Shown here one piece after another: positions 35,414 to 50,041 of a stretch of 64,000 nt of DNA. Source of the stretch: Nitrospira sp. (GTDB lineage Bacteria; Nitrospirota; Nitrospiria; Nitrospirales; Nitrospiraceae). The notes under the pieces were generated by a model. That model worked only from the letters and a program-made list of their open reading frames with translations, ran no database searches and was not told the origin of the DNA. Numbering within the stretch: the first letter of the stretch is position 1; every line of letters begins with the position of its first letter. The DNA lies in the NCBI GenBank assembly GCA_030692565.1, contig JAUYAO010000029.1, positions 1 through 64,000 on the forward strand. The letters run 5' to 3'. Made by a program: the position numbers and the translations under genes.

Positions 35414-35442
35414 AGAATACGGTCCAACGCTGTGAAAGTCAA
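35414..35442 (-). promoter_or_regulatory. Sigma-70-type promoter for the LysM-trp operon
   Basis: On the minus strand TTGACT (35442-35437) and TATTCT (35419-35414) are separated by 17 bases. Transcription would start near 35407 and give a leader of about 85 bases. The leader holds a short frame MTGRCERRDGRFGMQS without tryptophan codons, so no classical attenuator is seen. Confidence 0.6.
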
Positions 35443-35533
35443 AGCGAATTGGGGCAAGACAGGGGTTTGACCCACTCCTGGTGCTGTGTTACCGTCCCCT
35501 TCATGAAAATTGTCGATTCGGACATCTGCAGCC

Positions 35534-36487
35534 ATGGATAATCACGCACACCCGTCATCTGCCAGAACCATTTCCGTACAGGGCATTACGCTGCATCTGG
35601 CGCAACCGATTACCACGCTACAGGAATGGATCGGGAGTCGAGAGCCGCTGCAACAACTCCTCGCCTGCTGGCTCAAGGTCGATCCCCGAGATCTCCCGCT
35701 GTCGCCGAGAATTACCGGTCCTCCTGGCATCGGAAAAACGACGTTGGCGATGTCGGGCGCCAAGGAACGCAAACAGAATCTGTACGTCTTTCAATGCACT
35801 GCCGATACCCGCCCGGAAGACCTGCTGATTACACCGGTCCTGGCTGAATCGGGCTCCATCGCCTACCACGCGTCGCCACTGGTGACCGCGGTGCTCACCG
35901 GAAGTATCTGCGTGCTGGATGAAGGCAACCGGATGAACGAGAAAAGCTGGGCCTCCCTGGCCTCCTTGCTCGATCATCGGCGCTGCGTCGAATCGATCAT
36001 CGCAGGTATTCTGATCGAAGCGCACGAAGACTTTCGCTGCTGCGTCACCATGAACGAAGATGCCTCCACGTATGAAGTGCCGGACTACATGCTCTCCCGA
36101 CTGCAACCGACCCTCGGCCTTGGATTTCCGTCGCGGCAGGATGAAATGGCGATTCTCCGCTACCATCTTCCCTTTGCGAAGGACGAGATCCTGAACATTG
36201 CCGTCGGTTTTCTGCAGGACGCCCACCAGCTGAATCTGGAATACTCGATCCGCGACGGCCTCCATCTCATCCAATACGCTGTCAAACGGCTGGCCCAGGA
36301 CTCATCCCATCCGGTTGCACTCGACCGCATGTGGCAGGAATCGCTCTTGAAAGTCCTCGGCCCCGACTCGCTGGATTTGGAAGAGCAGTCGAAACGGAGA
36401 ACACGCGCGATGGGCGATCAAGCGCTCCCCAAAGGCTTTGGCGATTTCTTTTTTGAGGAAGACGACCCTCTACACCCGGGACGCTGA
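35534..36487 (+). CDS. MoxR-like AAA+ ATPase
   Basis: 317 residues from ATG 35534. Single AAA_5/MoxR-type module: Walker A GPPGIGKT (62-69), a segment [13 protein letters not shown] (typical of MoxR GD-DL loops), Walker [12 protein letters not shown] (124-134) with the conserved N and the [15 protein letters not shown] stretch after it, sensor 1 [11 protein letters not shown], and the arginine-finger region [18 protein letters not shown]. Such ATPases act as chaperones that remodel or activate a partner, often one encoded next door. Here the next gene starts on the base after the stop, so the 638-residue protein is the natural partner. Confidence 0.88.
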   Translation: MDNHAHPSSARTISVQGITLHLAQPITTLQEWIGSREPLQQLLACWLKVDPRDLPLSPRITGPPGIGKTTLAMSGAKERKQNLYVFQCTADTRPEDLLITPVLAESGSIAYHASPLVTAVLTGSICVLDEGNRMNEKSWASLASLLDHRRCVESIIAGILIEAHEDFRCCVTMNEDASTYEVPDYMLSRLQPTLGLGFPSRQDEMAILRYHLPFAKDEILNIAVGFLQDAHQLNLEYSIRDGLHLIQYAVKRLAQDSSHPVALDRMWQESLLKVLGPDSLDLEEQSKRRTRAMGDQALPKGFGDFFFEEDDPLHPGR

Positions 36488-41721
<5,234 letters not shown>

Positions 41722-41743
41722 GAGGGCTCTTGATTAGGGACGA

Positions 41744-41760
41744 CTAGCCACGAAGGCTAG
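41744..41760. promoter_or_regulatory. Small hairpin in the leader of the CorC-type gene
   Basis: CTAGCC (41744-41749) pairs with GGCTAG (41755-41760) around a five-base loop, ending 23 bases before the start codon at 41721 on the minus strand. It could affect translation or be chance. The rest of 41761-42000 shows nothing I can call. Confidence 0.25.
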
Positions 41761-42000
41761 CCTGAAAGGGCGAACAGCGTGGATTCTACAGCAGAAAGAG
41801 AGCAGCGCTTCCCCTGACTGACCAGATTCAACAGACCATGTGGGAGTTATGATGATCATCGGATGATAGATCTATCACACCAACCGGGAAGGGGCAAGAG
41901 ATTCAAAGAAACTGACAGGAATATCAATCAGTTCGAATATGCAAGATCGAAGATGGACTCGCCGACTGTTGAAAGGGATCTACGCTTCACTACGTATGAT

Positions 42001-42681
42001 CTACCCGTCGTCCCGCACCACAAAGGATTGAAGATGATACTGAGCGTCCAGCCTTGTTGAGGCGATCTGAGCCTCAGCTTCGGTCAAGAACTGCCCCACC
42101 TGCACCCGATACCTTCTGCCCTCAAATAACTCCACCTGCACGATGCGACCACCCGGGTACTGGGCCCCGACCTGCTCGAACAACCCTCGAGCGTTCAGAG
42201 GATCTGCGAAAGCCCCCACCTGAACCCGCAAAACCCCCATCCCTTCCCGTCTGGCCTGATATCCAACCACCTGAAGTTCAATCTGATCGGTTCCATTTCC
42301 GGTCATTCCTATCGCTTCAGCCCCGGCCAGCGACAGATCAAGTACCCGCCCCTTGGCAAATGGACCACGATCGTTGATACGTACTGTGACCTGCCTTCCC
42401 GTGGAAACCGATCGCACAACGGCGATAGAGCCAAGCGGCAACGTCCGGTGCGCTGCCGTCAGTTTGTGCATATCGTACCGTTCTCCGTTCGCGGTCTTGT
42501 TTCCGTGGAATCCAGGACCATACCAGGACGCAACCCCTCGCTCATTAAACCCGACAGGATATCCAGGGAATCGGTGAATGGGAGGCGGTTGGGATTGGCA
42601 AGCGGTGAAAACCGTGCAGACCAAGAGTGCGGCGGCGAAAGTAAGAGAAGGACGGACTGAAACGGGCCTTGAGCCCTTCAT
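42001..42681 (-). CDS. rlpA: RlpA-like septal ring lytic transglycosylase (lipoprotein, DPBB + SPOR)
   Basis: 226 residues. Lipoprotein signal with lipobox VFTAC (Cys about residue 28). Double-psi beta-barrel domain: ERGVASWYGPGFHGNKTANGE, MHKLTAAHRTLPLG, VTVRINDRGPFAKGRVLDLSLAGAEAIGM, including the conserved catalytic-type Asp in NDRGPF. The C-terminal SPOR domain (LRVQVGAFADPLNARGLFEQ, YRVQVGQFLTEAEAQ) binds denuded septal glycan. Outer-membrane-anchored, acting in daughter-cell separation. Its start lies three bases after the ACT gene's stop. Confidence 0.92.
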   Translation of the reverse strand: MKGSRPVSVRPSLTFAAALLVCTVFTACQSQPPPIHRFPGYPVGFNERGVASWYGPGFHGNKTANGERYDMHKLTAAHRTLPLGSIAVVRSVSTGRQVTVRINDRGPFAKGRVLDLSLAGAEAIGMTGNGTDQIELQVVGYQARREGMGVLRVQVGAFADPLNARGLFEQVGAQYPGGRIVQVELFEGRRYRVQVGQFLTEAEAQIASTRLDAQYHLQSFVVRDDG

Positions 42682-42684
42682 GCT

Positions 42685-43095
42685 CTAGAACTCATCTAGC
42701 GATTGGTCTTGGAGCAGCGCCAACGCCTTGTTCGTATTCGAGACGGTCAGTACGACAATCGCACGCTTCCCCTCCCGCGAGGGTGTGCAATAACCGCATT
42801 TGATATTGATGCGATTTTGCGTCAGCAGGTCGGCCACATCCATGAGCGCACCCGGTTGGTTTTTCAAGCTCAACAGAAGTGCCGTTTCTTCCTTGAACTT
42901 AATCTTCGCAGTCTTCAACGCCACTCGAGCCCCGTCAAGATCCGCGACAAGTAAGCGCAGCTTTCCGGTCCCCGTTACCTCGGGCGCCGAGAACGCCTTG
43001 ATATTGACCCCCGCCTCTCCTAAAACAGCCGCCACCTGGGCCATCACGCCTGGCTTGCTCTGTCCGCTAATGACTAACTGTGTTGTTGTCGGCAT
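42685..43095 (-). CDS. Tandem ACT-domain protein
   Basis: 136 residues from ATG 43095. Two ACT modules: LVISGQSKPGVMAQVAAVLGEAGVNIKAFS and LLSLKNQPGALMDVADLLTQNRINIKCGYC, each with the Pro-Gly-x-(L/M) turn and following helix that bind small effectors, usually amino acids. There is no catalytic domain. Likely a small regulatory amino-acid sensor; the ligand is not readable. Operonic with rlpA, an unexplained pairing. Confidence 0.85.
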   Translation of the reverse strand: MPTTTQLVISGQSKPGVMAQVAAVLGEAGVNIKAFSAPEVTGTGKLRLLVADLDGARVALKTAKIKFKEETALLLSLKNQPGALMDVADLLTQNRINIKCGYCTPSREGKRAIVVLTVSNTNKALALLQDQSLDEF

Positions 43096-43252
43096 TGGGG
43101 ATACTCCTCGTTGCGGTCGAAATCAAAGATAGAGGCGATTCAGTGGCACCTGGGATCTCGGGAGAGTTCAACTTTCGTGCTCATCCAACCCGGAGTCTTT
43201 CAAGGGAGACCAAGACTTGTAGAGATGCTTGGTGCGCAAGCAGAGGGTAGCC

Positions 43253-43423
43253 TTACCCTGAGTCCTTCTCCCACAGCCGTACCGTACTGAGCGCCGGAGG
43301 CTCCTCATCGATTGCCTCAACGCCCCTCGCATTCCAGGACAGCAGACACGCCATGGCTTCCAACTGTTCATCATCAGCCAGCTCCTTTTGCCTCTCCTCA
43401 ATCCGCGCGTTCAACTGGCCCAC
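43253..43423 (-). CDS. Possible 56-aa acidic small ORF
   Basis: GTG 43423 to TAA 43253: NARIEERQKELADDEQLEAM, then ACLLSWNARGVEAIDEEPPAL and a short tail. The composition is protein-like (acidic, helical), in contrast to the Arg/Cys-rich overlapping frames, but there is no SD and the GTG directly follows an in-frame stop. It may be a remnant or a real small gene. The rest of 43096-43529 shows nothing else. Confidence 0.3.
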   Translation of the reverse strand: MGQLNARIEERQKELADDEQLEAMACLLSWNARGVEAIDEEPPALSTVRLWEKDSG

Positions 43424-43529
43424 AGAGCACTAGGCCGACCTGGAATCATCTTTCCCGATAAGACTCATCGATGAAATGCTGACGTACAGCATCAGAATCG
43501 AGGCATCTCATGGAAGCACAAAGAAGCCG

Positions 43530-43937
43530 TTAGAGAATTTGCACCACACCATTCACAAAGCCGTACTCATAGATACTACTGAACCGGAGATCCACGGACG
43601 CAGCGATCTTTTCCGCCTGCGCCCGATTTCCTCGCGGGATCAGCAGATACATCGGCACGCCGGCGACGGCGGAGCGCTTCCACTTATACTGGGTATCGGG
43701 ATTCTGGAGCGAATCCTCGGTTTCGACTTCGGCCATCCACTGCATACTATTGCCGCGCGGGCTAAATGACCATCCGGCAATGTCCGATTGCTGGCCAGGA
43801 TCCGCCCAAGGATTATGATCCGACGTTGTCCTAATTGTGACCTTGCAGTGAAACGCCCGTGCCCATCGCTGGGCCGCCTCACTAACGACCTGGTCGTGAA
43901 TCGTCTCGATCCCTTTTTCACGTAAGATCGTACTCAT
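43530..43937 (-). CDS. Restriction-endonuclease-fold-like hypothetical protein
   Basis: 135 residues from ATG 43937 behind GGGGGTC; an upstream in-frame start at 43973 would overlap nrdJ. The segment SDIAGWSFSPRGNSMQWMAEVETEDSL ends in a strand with E-x-E, and QYKWKRSAVAGVPMYLLIPRG follows, the arrangement of D...(E)xE and a Q-W helix seen in small restriction-endonuclease-like proteins that carry EVET. Catalysis is not assured, as the usual lysine is absent (EVETE). It starts 22 bases after nrdJ on the same strand; a role with the reductase is speculation. Confidence 0.6.
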   Translation of the reverse strand: MSTILREKGIETIHDQVVSEAAQRWARAFHCKVTIRTTSDHNPWADPGQQSDIAGWSFSPRGNSMQWMAEVETEDSLQNPDTQYKWKRSAVAGVPMYLLIPRGNRAQAEKIAASVDLRFSSIYEYGFVNGVVQIL

Positions 43938-43959
43938 GGATGACCCCCTTACATAAGAC

Positions 43960-46900
43960 CTATGAACATCCATTCGTTGCGCCGCAGCTCACGCACTTCA
44001 GACAGGTGCCGTTTCGTACCATCGTAAATTGTTTGCACTCCGGACAGGGATCCCCTTCATAACCCTTGACCTTGGCACTCTGCACCTCAGTCAGGGTCAG
44101 AGTCTCGCGGATAAGCTCGACTTTACGCGCCGCCAGAGTATGACCGTTTCCATTCTCTTTTGTTCCATTCCGGCGAATCGGCAGATGCTCCATGTTCACC
44201 GATGATTTCGCCAGCGCAGCAAGGTCCGCTTCTTCGTCCACACATTCCGGATCTTGCTCATCCATCTTCATCGAATCCATCCGAAGATCGTCCTCTTTGA
44301 CCTGCGCCAAATCGTACCGATCCAGGTAGGTCACGGCCAGCTCACGGAAGATGTAGTCGATGATCGATGTCGACATCTTAATGCGATCATTCAGCTTGAC
44401 CGGCCCATTCGGCTCGAACCGGGTAAACACAAAGGCCTCGACAAATTCTTCCAACGGGACTCCATGCTGCAAGCCCAAAGAAATTGCGATGGCAAAACAG
44501 TTCATCAGACTTCGGAACGCGGCGCCTTCCTTGTGCATATCCAGAAAAATCTCGCCGACCGTGCCGTCTTCATACTCACCGGTTCGCAAATACAGCTTAT
44601 GCCCGCCGACAACGGCTTTTTGGGTATAGCCGTTTCGCCGTCCCGGCAACGGTCGCCGCTTGGCCAGATAGCGGACCAGCACACGCTCGGTGATCTTCTC
44701 TGCGGCAACCGAAATCGTATCGACAGACGCCTCGACGGTCTTCTCCCCATCGCTCGATGAACTCAGCGGCTGGCTCAACTTCGAGCCGTCCCGATAGAGT
44801 GCGACGGCCTTCACCATGCTCTTCCACGCGAACTGATAGGCTGACTTGACCTCGTCAAGCGTGGCCTCTGCCGGCATATTGATGGTCTTGCTGATGGCGC
44901 CGCTGATAAACGGTTGTGCTGCGGCCATCATCCGGATATGCGCATCGACGTGAATGAAACGCTGACCGATCCGGCCGCAGCGATTGGCGCAATCGAAGAC
45001 CGGCAGATGCTCGGCTTTCAAATGCGGCGCCCCTTCGACCGTCATCGTGCCGCAACAGTATTCATTGGCCGCGGCAATTTCTTCCTGGGTGAATCCCAGC
45101 GCCTTGAGCATATTGAAGTTCGTTTCGGCCAACTGTGCATCAGTCAAGCCGAGCTTCTCGATGCAAAACGTTTCACCCAAGGTAAACTTGTTAAACATAA
45201 ACGCGATTTCAAACGCCTGGACCAGGTTGCTTTCAAGCCGTTCCAGCGCGGCATCGTCAAACCCTTTATTGCGCAGGGTCTCATGATTGATGAACGGTGC
45301 ACCCTTGAGTGTCTGCGCACCGACGCAATAACGGATGACGTCCTGAATCTGGCTCTCGGAATACCCCATGGTCGTGAGGGCCTGGGGAATACTCTGGTTG
45401 ATGATCTTGAAGTACCCGCCACCGGCCAGCTTCTTGAACTTCACCAAAGCAAAGTCCGGCTCGATCCCGGTGGTATCGCAATCCATCACCAGCCCGATGG
45501 TGCCGGTTGGCGCAATCACCGTCACCTGTGCATTGCGATACCCATAGGCCGTTCCGAGTTCCAAGGCCCGATCCCAGGCCCGGCGGGCAGCGATGAGCAG
45601 ATCCGGCGGACAATGCTCCGGCTGAATGCTCAACGGAACGATCGACAGCCCCTCATATTCATCCGCCGCGGTGTTATAGGCCGCTCGACGGTGGTTGCGG
45701 ATAACGCGCAACATCTGGTCGCGATTTTTCGTATATCCGGGAAATGGCCAGAGCTCCGCGGCCATTTCCGCCGAGGTGCTATACGACTCTCCAGTCATGA
45801 TCGACGTAATCGCTCCGCAGATTGCCATGGCCTTGGGAGAGTCATATGGAATCCCCTGCCGCATTAATACCGTCCCGAGATTGGCATAGCCCAACCCCAG
45901 CGTACGGAACTGATAGCTTCGCTCCGCAATCGATTTACTCGGGAACGAGGCCATCAATACACTGATCTCCAGCACGATCGTCCAGAGGCGCACGGCATGG
46001 CGAAAATTCTCGAGTTCAAACTGTCCGTCCGCCGTATAAAACAACGCCAGATTGAGCGACGCCAGGTTGCAAGCCGTATCGTCCAGAAACATGTATTCGG
46101 AACAGGGATTGGAGGCGTTGATCCGACCGTCCTCCGGGCAGGTATGCCATTCATTGATCGTCGTGTCGTACTGCGTACCGGGATCGGCACAGATCCACGC
46201 CGCCCAGGCAATCCGGTCCCAAAGATCGCTGGCCTTAATAGTCTTGCAGACCTTGCCGTCGATCCGACGTTTCAACTGCCAATCGCTGTCGTTCTCAAGC
46301 GCTTTGAAAAACTCATTCGGGATTCTGACGCTGTTATTGGAGTTCTGCCCGGAGACCGTCTGATAGGCTCTCCCATCCCAGTTCGTGTCGTACTCATGAA
46401 ACACAAAATGGGTAAATCCCTGTTGGGCATAGGCATACATGCGATGCACATAGGCTTCCGGCACCATATCCCGGCGAGCCGCGGCCAGCGCTTCCCGCAA
46501 GACAGGATTTTTCTTTGGATCGATCTCTGCCTTCGGCTGGCCCATGCTGTCGACGACATGGCAGGCCTTCAACACCGCATTCAACCGCTGCGCGCAGATC
46601 TTTGATCCTGTGACCATCGCGGCCACTTTTTGCTCTTCGATGACTTTCCAATCAATGAATTCTTCGATGTCGGGATGATCGAGGTCCAGACACACCATCT
46701 TGGCAGCACGCCTGGTGGTGCCGCCGGACTTGATGGCACCGGCTGCACGGTCTCCGATCTTGAGGAAGGACATCAGGCCGGACGACCGACCGCCGCCGGA
46801 TAAGCCTTCACCGTCTCCCCGCAAACGGGAAAAATTGGTTCCGGTTCCCGACCCATACTTAAACAGCCGGGCTTCCCGCACCCACAAATCCATGATCCCG

Positions 46901-47487
46901 TTTTCGTTGACGAGGTCATCATCGACAGACTGGATAAAACAGGCATGAGGCTGGGGATGCTCAAAGGCGTTGGTCGACTTCACCACCTCACGGCTCTTGG
47001 GATCGACGTAATAGTGTCCCTGCGCCGGACCTGAAAGCCCATAGGCGTAATGCAACCCGGTATTGAACCATTGCGGTGAATTGGGCGCGGCCATCTGTCT
47101 GGCCAACATATAGCCGACCTCGTCCTGAAAGGCCTCGCTATCCTCCGGCGTCTTAAAGTAGCCGTACTCTTTGCCCCAATGCGTCCAACAACCAGCAAGC
47201 CGCTCGAAAACCTGGCGGGCATCACGCTCACTACCCAATACCGGCTTCCCATCGGCACCCACCAGAGGATTGCCCGCTGCATCCTTCTGAGGCACACCCG
47301 CTTTCCGAAAATACTTCTGGGCGAGAATATCAATGGCCAATTGAGACCACTGTTCCGGTACATCAATGTTCTCAAGTTTGAACACCGTGGATCCGTCTGG
47401 ATTACGAATCTCCGACGACCGCTTGACGAACGTGAGACCCTCGTAGGGGCCCTGGCCGCGACGGGTAAATCTCCGCTCAATTCTCAC
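43960..47487 (-). CDS. nrdJ: Adenosylcobalamin-dependent (class II) ribonucleoside-diphosphate reductase
   Basis: 1175 residues. GTG start at 47487, six bases after AAGGAGG. Makes deoxyribonucleotides with B12 and without oxygen. Seen in order: [17 protein letters not shown], the [21 protein letters not shown] active-site block, [39 protein letters not shown] and the C-terminal cysteine ribbon [23 protein letters not shown] that re-reduces the enzyme. Full length. Promoter and two NrdR boxes lie upstream at 47595-47642. No other reductase class is encoded in the window. Confidence 0.96.
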   Translation of the reverse strand: MRIERRFTRRGQGPYEGLTFVKRSSEIRNPDGSTVFKLENIDVPEQWSQLAIDILAQKYFRKAGVPQKDAAGNPLVGADGKPVLGSERDARQVFERLAGCWTHWGKEYGYFKTPEDSEAFQDEVGYMLARQMAAPNSPQWFNTGLHYAYGLSGPAQGHYYVDPKSREVVKSTNAFEHPQPHACFIQSVDDDLVNENGIMDLWVREARLFKYGSGTGTNFSRLRGDGEGLSGGGRSSGLMSFLKIGDRAAGAIKSGGTTRRAAKMVCLDLDHPDIEEFIDWKVIEEQKVAAMVTGSKICAQRLNAVLKACHVVDSMGQPKAEIDPKKNPVLREALAAARRDMVPEAYVHRMYAYAQQGFTHFVFHEYDTNWDGRAYQTVSGQNSNNSVRIPNEFFKALENDSDWQLKRRIDGKVCKTIKASDLWDRIAWAAWICADPGTQYDTTINEWHTCPEDGRINASNPCSEYMFLDDTACNLASLNLALFYTADGQFELENFRHAVRLWTIVLEISVLMASFPSKSIAERSYQFRTLGLGYANLGTVLMRQGIPYDSPKAMAICGAITSIMTGESYSTSAEMAAELWPFPGYTKNRDQMLRVIRNHRRAAYNTAADEYEGLSIVPLSIQPEHCPPDLLIAARRAWDRALELGTAYGYRNAQVTVIAPTGTIGLVMDCDTTGIEPDFALVKFKKLAGGGYFKIINQSIPQALTTMGYSESQIQDVIRYCVGAQTLKGAPFINHETLRNKGFDDAALERLESNLVQAFEIAFMFNKFTLGETFCIEKLGLTDAQLAETNFNMLKALGFTQEEIAAANEYCCGTMTVEGAPHLKAEHLPVFDCANRCGRIGQRFIHVDAHIRMMAAAQPFISGAISKTINMPAEATLDEVKSAYQFAWKSMVKAVALYRDGSKLSQPLSSSSDGEKTVEASVDTISVAAEKITERVLVRYLAKRRPLPGRRNGYTQKAVVGGHKLYLRTGEYEDGTVGEIFLDMHKEGAAFRSLMNCFAIAISLGLQHGVPLEEFVEAFVFTRFEPNGPVKLNDRIKMSTSIIDYIFRELAVTYLDRYDLAQVKEDDLRMDSMKMDEQDPECVDEEADLAALAKSSVNMEHLPIRRNGTKENGNGHTLAARKVELIRETLTLTEVQSAKVKGYEGDPCPECKQFTMVRNGTCLKCVSCGATNGCS

Positions 47488-47594
47488 AATAGTCCTCCTT
47501 CAAGAGGGTTCTGTAGCTGTGTACGAATGGGGTCATAATTGAGGATCTTTTCTCTGATACGGGACGACCGTGATGTGAGGTACCCATCGCGGAT

Positions 47595-47642
47595 GGACTA
47601 CATATAGCTATTCAGAGTTTTTGTCAACACCAAGTATAGTGG
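47595..47642 (-). promoter_or_regulatory. nrdJ promoter with a pair of NrdR boxes
   Basis: On the minus strand TTGACA (47627-47622) and TATGTA (47604-47599) are 17 bases apart. Two NrdR-box-like 16-mers overlap or abut them, read on the plus strand: ACACCAAGTATAGTGG at 47627-47642 (about 12 of 16 to ACACTATATATAGTGT) and GGACTACATATAGCTA at 47595-47610 (10 of 16). Their TATAG cores are 32 bases apart, about three helical turns, the spacing usual for NrdR. Repression of nrdJ by NrdR-(d)ATP is therefore likely. Confidence 0.7.
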
Positions 47643-47722
47643 TCATGGTGGGATATGGGTGGAAAACCTGGGGACAGTCAATGTGCGTGTCTGATCGCTA
47701 GCTTGCGGAGAATTTGAGACAC

Positions 47723-47731
47723 TTATCCACA
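47723..47731 (+). promoter_or_regulatory. Exact DnaA box TTATCCACA upstream of nrdJ
   Basis: An exact TTATCCACA about 240 bases upstream of the nrdJ start; a looser GGTGGAAAA (reverse TTTTCCACC) lies near 47660. DnaA is known to act on nrd genes in E. coli. A single 9-mer can occur by chance, so this is weak alone. Confidence 0.3.
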
Positions 47732-47776
47732 GAAACAGGGTTCCAAAATGGCAGGAAATTGATCGCCAGGGACCGC

Positions 47777-48148
47777 CTAAAAAGCCAATCGTCCAATTTT
47801 AATGGTGGCCTCCTCAACTCCTTCGAGAGGAATGAAGTGACCAGCCACACCGATCACAACAATCTTCGTACTTACCGCCTGTGTGACATACCGACTTGCG
47901 ATCCCCCAATTCTGCCGCTTCGTATGGGGGCGAACCACCTCTTGGAGAATCTTCTTGCTCTGACTTTGGAAGACCTGCCGGATAAATTGCTGCTCACGGC
48001 TGGGAGCACTCCGATCCATTCGATCAATCGCCTTACCTAATTCCCTTTCCACAAACTGCAGATAGTCGTCCATCGTTGGATTGGAGAAGGCCAGTCCCAC
48101 CGCCACACCCAATACCAACACGATGATCACGAGACGAAGAAGACTCAT
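47777..48148 (-). CDS. DUF4359-like small exported/membrane protein
   Basis: 123 residues from ATG 48148. The N-terminal hydrophobic segment LVIIVLVLGVAVGLAF is followed at once by SNPTMDDYLQFVERELGKAI, the N-P-x-x-x-(D/E)-Y pattern I associate with DUF4359. A helical middle and a C-terminal strand region VVIGVAGHFIPLEG follow. Probably anchored in the inner membrane facing the periplasm. Function unknown. It lies upstream of nrdJ on the same strand, but the NrdR-controlled promoter falls between them. Confidence 0.65.
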   Translation of the reverse strand: MSLLRLVIIVLVLGVAVGLAFSNPTMDDYLQFVERELGKAIDRMDRSAPSREQQFIRQVFQSQSKKILQEVVRPHTKRQNWGIASRYVTQAVSTKIVVIGVAGHFIPLEGVEEATIKIGRLAF

Positions 48149-48286
48149 ACCACCCCCAATGCGATCAGCTAGTCGTCCACAGCACCGGAATCCGGAAGTT
48201 TGACAAACCGAAACCGGCTGATTAGCCTAGCCCCGCACCACCGCTCCCTATCGCGATAGAGCGGCCACATCTCACAGGAGGATCTC

Positions 48287-48580
48287 ATGTTTGTTTGGAG
48301 TAAACGCCTGATTGCCGCGCTGCTGGGAAGCTTCATGCTCTTGCTCATGGTCTTCCTCCTTCAAGGATCACCGGATAGCGGAAGCGGCCTGAAGATACAC
48401 ACCACCCGATGGATGGCCCTCAATTACGCCGGCCTCATGATCTGGGTCTTCGTCTGGATGATCGACCAGGCCCGCGTCCGCGGAAAGAATGTCTGGCTCT
48501 GGCTCGTGCCGTTTCTCTTTGCCCCGCTCGCAACCCTCATGCTGTTCGTGCTGTTTCTCCAGCGCAAGTTGTCATCTTAG
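48287..48580 (+). CDS. Small three-helix membrane protein (97 aa)
   Basis: ATG 48287 behind AGGAGG. Three hydrophobic segments: LIAALLGSFMLLLMVFLLQG, ALNYAGLMIWVFVWMIDQA and VWLWLVPFLFAPLATLMLFVLFL, with a conserved-looking MIDQARVRGKNVW loop. No family recognised with confidence. The stop overlaps the convergent ampG stop by a few bases, so there is no room for a terminator between them. Confidence 0.7.
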   Translation: MFVWSKRLIAALLGSFMLLLMVFLLQGSPDSGSGLKIHTTRWMALNYAGLMIWVFVWMIDQARVRGKNVWLWLVPFLFAPLATLMLFVLFLQRKLSS

Positions 48581-49881
48581 CGGGTGCCCGCCGGCTGAAC
48601 CGGCACAACGGCTGGGACAACCGGCGCAACATGACTGGATGGGCCAAAAGAAATCATTTCACGTACCCGCCAGACCGCCCAGAGACCAGGCAGCGCCACA
48701 ACAAACGTCAGCAGAAAAAATTGGCCCCACCCGACCGCCGCGACGACATCGGCGGAAGGGCGACCGGCAAAGACGCGGCCGAGGGCTTCGAGCGAGGACA
48801 GCAACGCAAACTGCGTGGCCGTATACCGCGGATCGCAGAGCGACATTACCAGCGCCACGAACGCTGCCGTGCCCATCCCCCCGGTGATGTTTTCAACCAT
48901 GACTACGGCGGCTAGCAGCGCCGCGCTCTTCCCCGCCCAGGCCAGCACGACAAATCCAAGATTCGACACAGCCTGCAACAGACCGAATAGCAAGAGCGAC
49001 TGTACGAGCCCCATCCTTGCCATTAAGAGCCCGCCGAATAAAGCGCCCAGCAGCGTCGCTAGAATCCCGATGCCCTTCACGTACCCGACTTCCCCGGCGG
49101 TGAACCCAACTCCACCGATGAGAAACGCGGTTTGAAGCGAGGAGGCAAAGGCATCGCCAAGCTTGTAGAGCACAATCACCGCCAGAAATCCGACCGCATG
49201 GGAACGCGTAAAGAACTCGGCGAGCGGCGCACCGATCGCTTCACCCATCGTCTTCGGAGCATCGGCCACGCGGCCAGGCTCGGGACTTAAGAAGATAATG
49301 CCCGTCCCGATCACCATGAGCGCGGCCAGCAGGAGATAGGTCGTTTGCCACCCCACGAAATCTGCGATGACCAACGCCCCGGCCCCGGCCACTAGCAATG
49401 CGATCCGGTAGCCGTTCACCCACACGGCTGCGCCGAATCCCCGCTCCTGGGATTCCAACGTCTCGGTCCGATAGGCGTCGAAGACAATGTCGAGTGAGGC
49501 CGCGAGAAAGGCCACGAGCAGGGCAAAGACCGCAAGCAGCTCCGGATGATGCCGCGGACTCGTCACCGCCATCAGGACCACGCCGAGGGCGACACAGAGC
49601 TGCGTCAGCACCATCCAGCCGCGCCGGCGCCCCAGCCAGGGAGGAACCAACCGATCGATCACCGGCGCCCAGAGAAACTTGAGCGTATAGGGCAATCCCA
49701 CCAGCGTGAAAATGCCGATGGTTTTCAGATCCACCCCTTCGACCGTGAGCCAGGCTTGCAGCGTCCCTGCCGTGAGTGCTAGCGGAAGCCCTGACAGAAA
49801 CCCAAGGGGGAACATGACCGCCAAACGGCGGTTCAACAAGGCCAAGGGGATGAACTTAGAAAAATTCATTCGATTCGTCAT
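48577..49881 (-). CDS. ampG: AmpG-like muropeptide permease (MFS)
   Basis: 434 residues with about 12 to 14 hydrophobic segments. The N-terminus is the AmpG/acetyl-CoA-transporter type: FPLGFLSGLPLALTAGTLQ, then TLVGLPYTLKFLWAPVIDRL and LGRRRGWMVLTQL (the MFS loop). MVENITGGMGTAAFVALVMSL is also typical. Imports anhydromuropeptides released by cell-wall turnover, which fits with rlpA and the LysM protein in the same window. ATG 49881 is used; 49869 is an alternative, and neither has a strong SD. Confidence 0.88.
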   Translation of the reverse strand: MTNRMNFSKFIPLALLNRRLAVMFPLGFLSGLPLALTAGTLQAWLTVEGVDLKTIGIFTLVGLPYTLKFLWAPVIDRLVPPWLGRRRGWMVLTQLCVALGVVLMAVTSPRHHPELLAVFALLVAFLAASLDIVFDAYRTETLESQERGFGAAVWVNGYRIALLVAGAGALVIADFVGWQTTYLLLAALMVIGTGIIFLSPEPGRVADAPKTMGEAIGAPLAEFFTRSHAVGFLAVIVLYKLGDAFASSLQTAFLIGGVGFTAGEVGYVKGIGILATLLGALFGGLLMARMGLVQSLLLFGLLQAVSNLGFVVLAWAGKSAALLAAVVMVENITGGMGTAAFVALVMSLCDPRYTATQFALLSSLEALGRVFAGRPSADVVAAVGWGQFFLLTFVVALPGLWAVWRVREMISFGPSSHVAPVVPAVVPVQPAGTR

Positions 49882-50041
49882 TCATTGACTATGCCCAAGA
49901 CGCAAATTGCGCCTGCACATCATTTTGAAGGCAGAATAACACTCAACGAGAACACTTCTGCAGCAGAATCTCAAATCACGCGCAGACCGGCGCCAAGATT
50001 TAGGCCGACACCGTTCGAACGCCAGGATGATGTGACGGAAA

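Noticed and set aside
43168-43401. 77-residue leftward frame
   Set aside because: Arg/Cys/Trp-rich and unlike a protein; the overlapping acidic frame at 43253-43423 is more plausible, and even that is uncertain.
44914-45867. 317-residue rightward frame
   Set aside because: Antisense shadow of nrdJ; no SD or family features.
47488-47776. Cobalamin riboswitch upstream of nrdJ
   Set aside because: No B12-box-like sequence or suitable stems seen; NrdR boxes explain control better.
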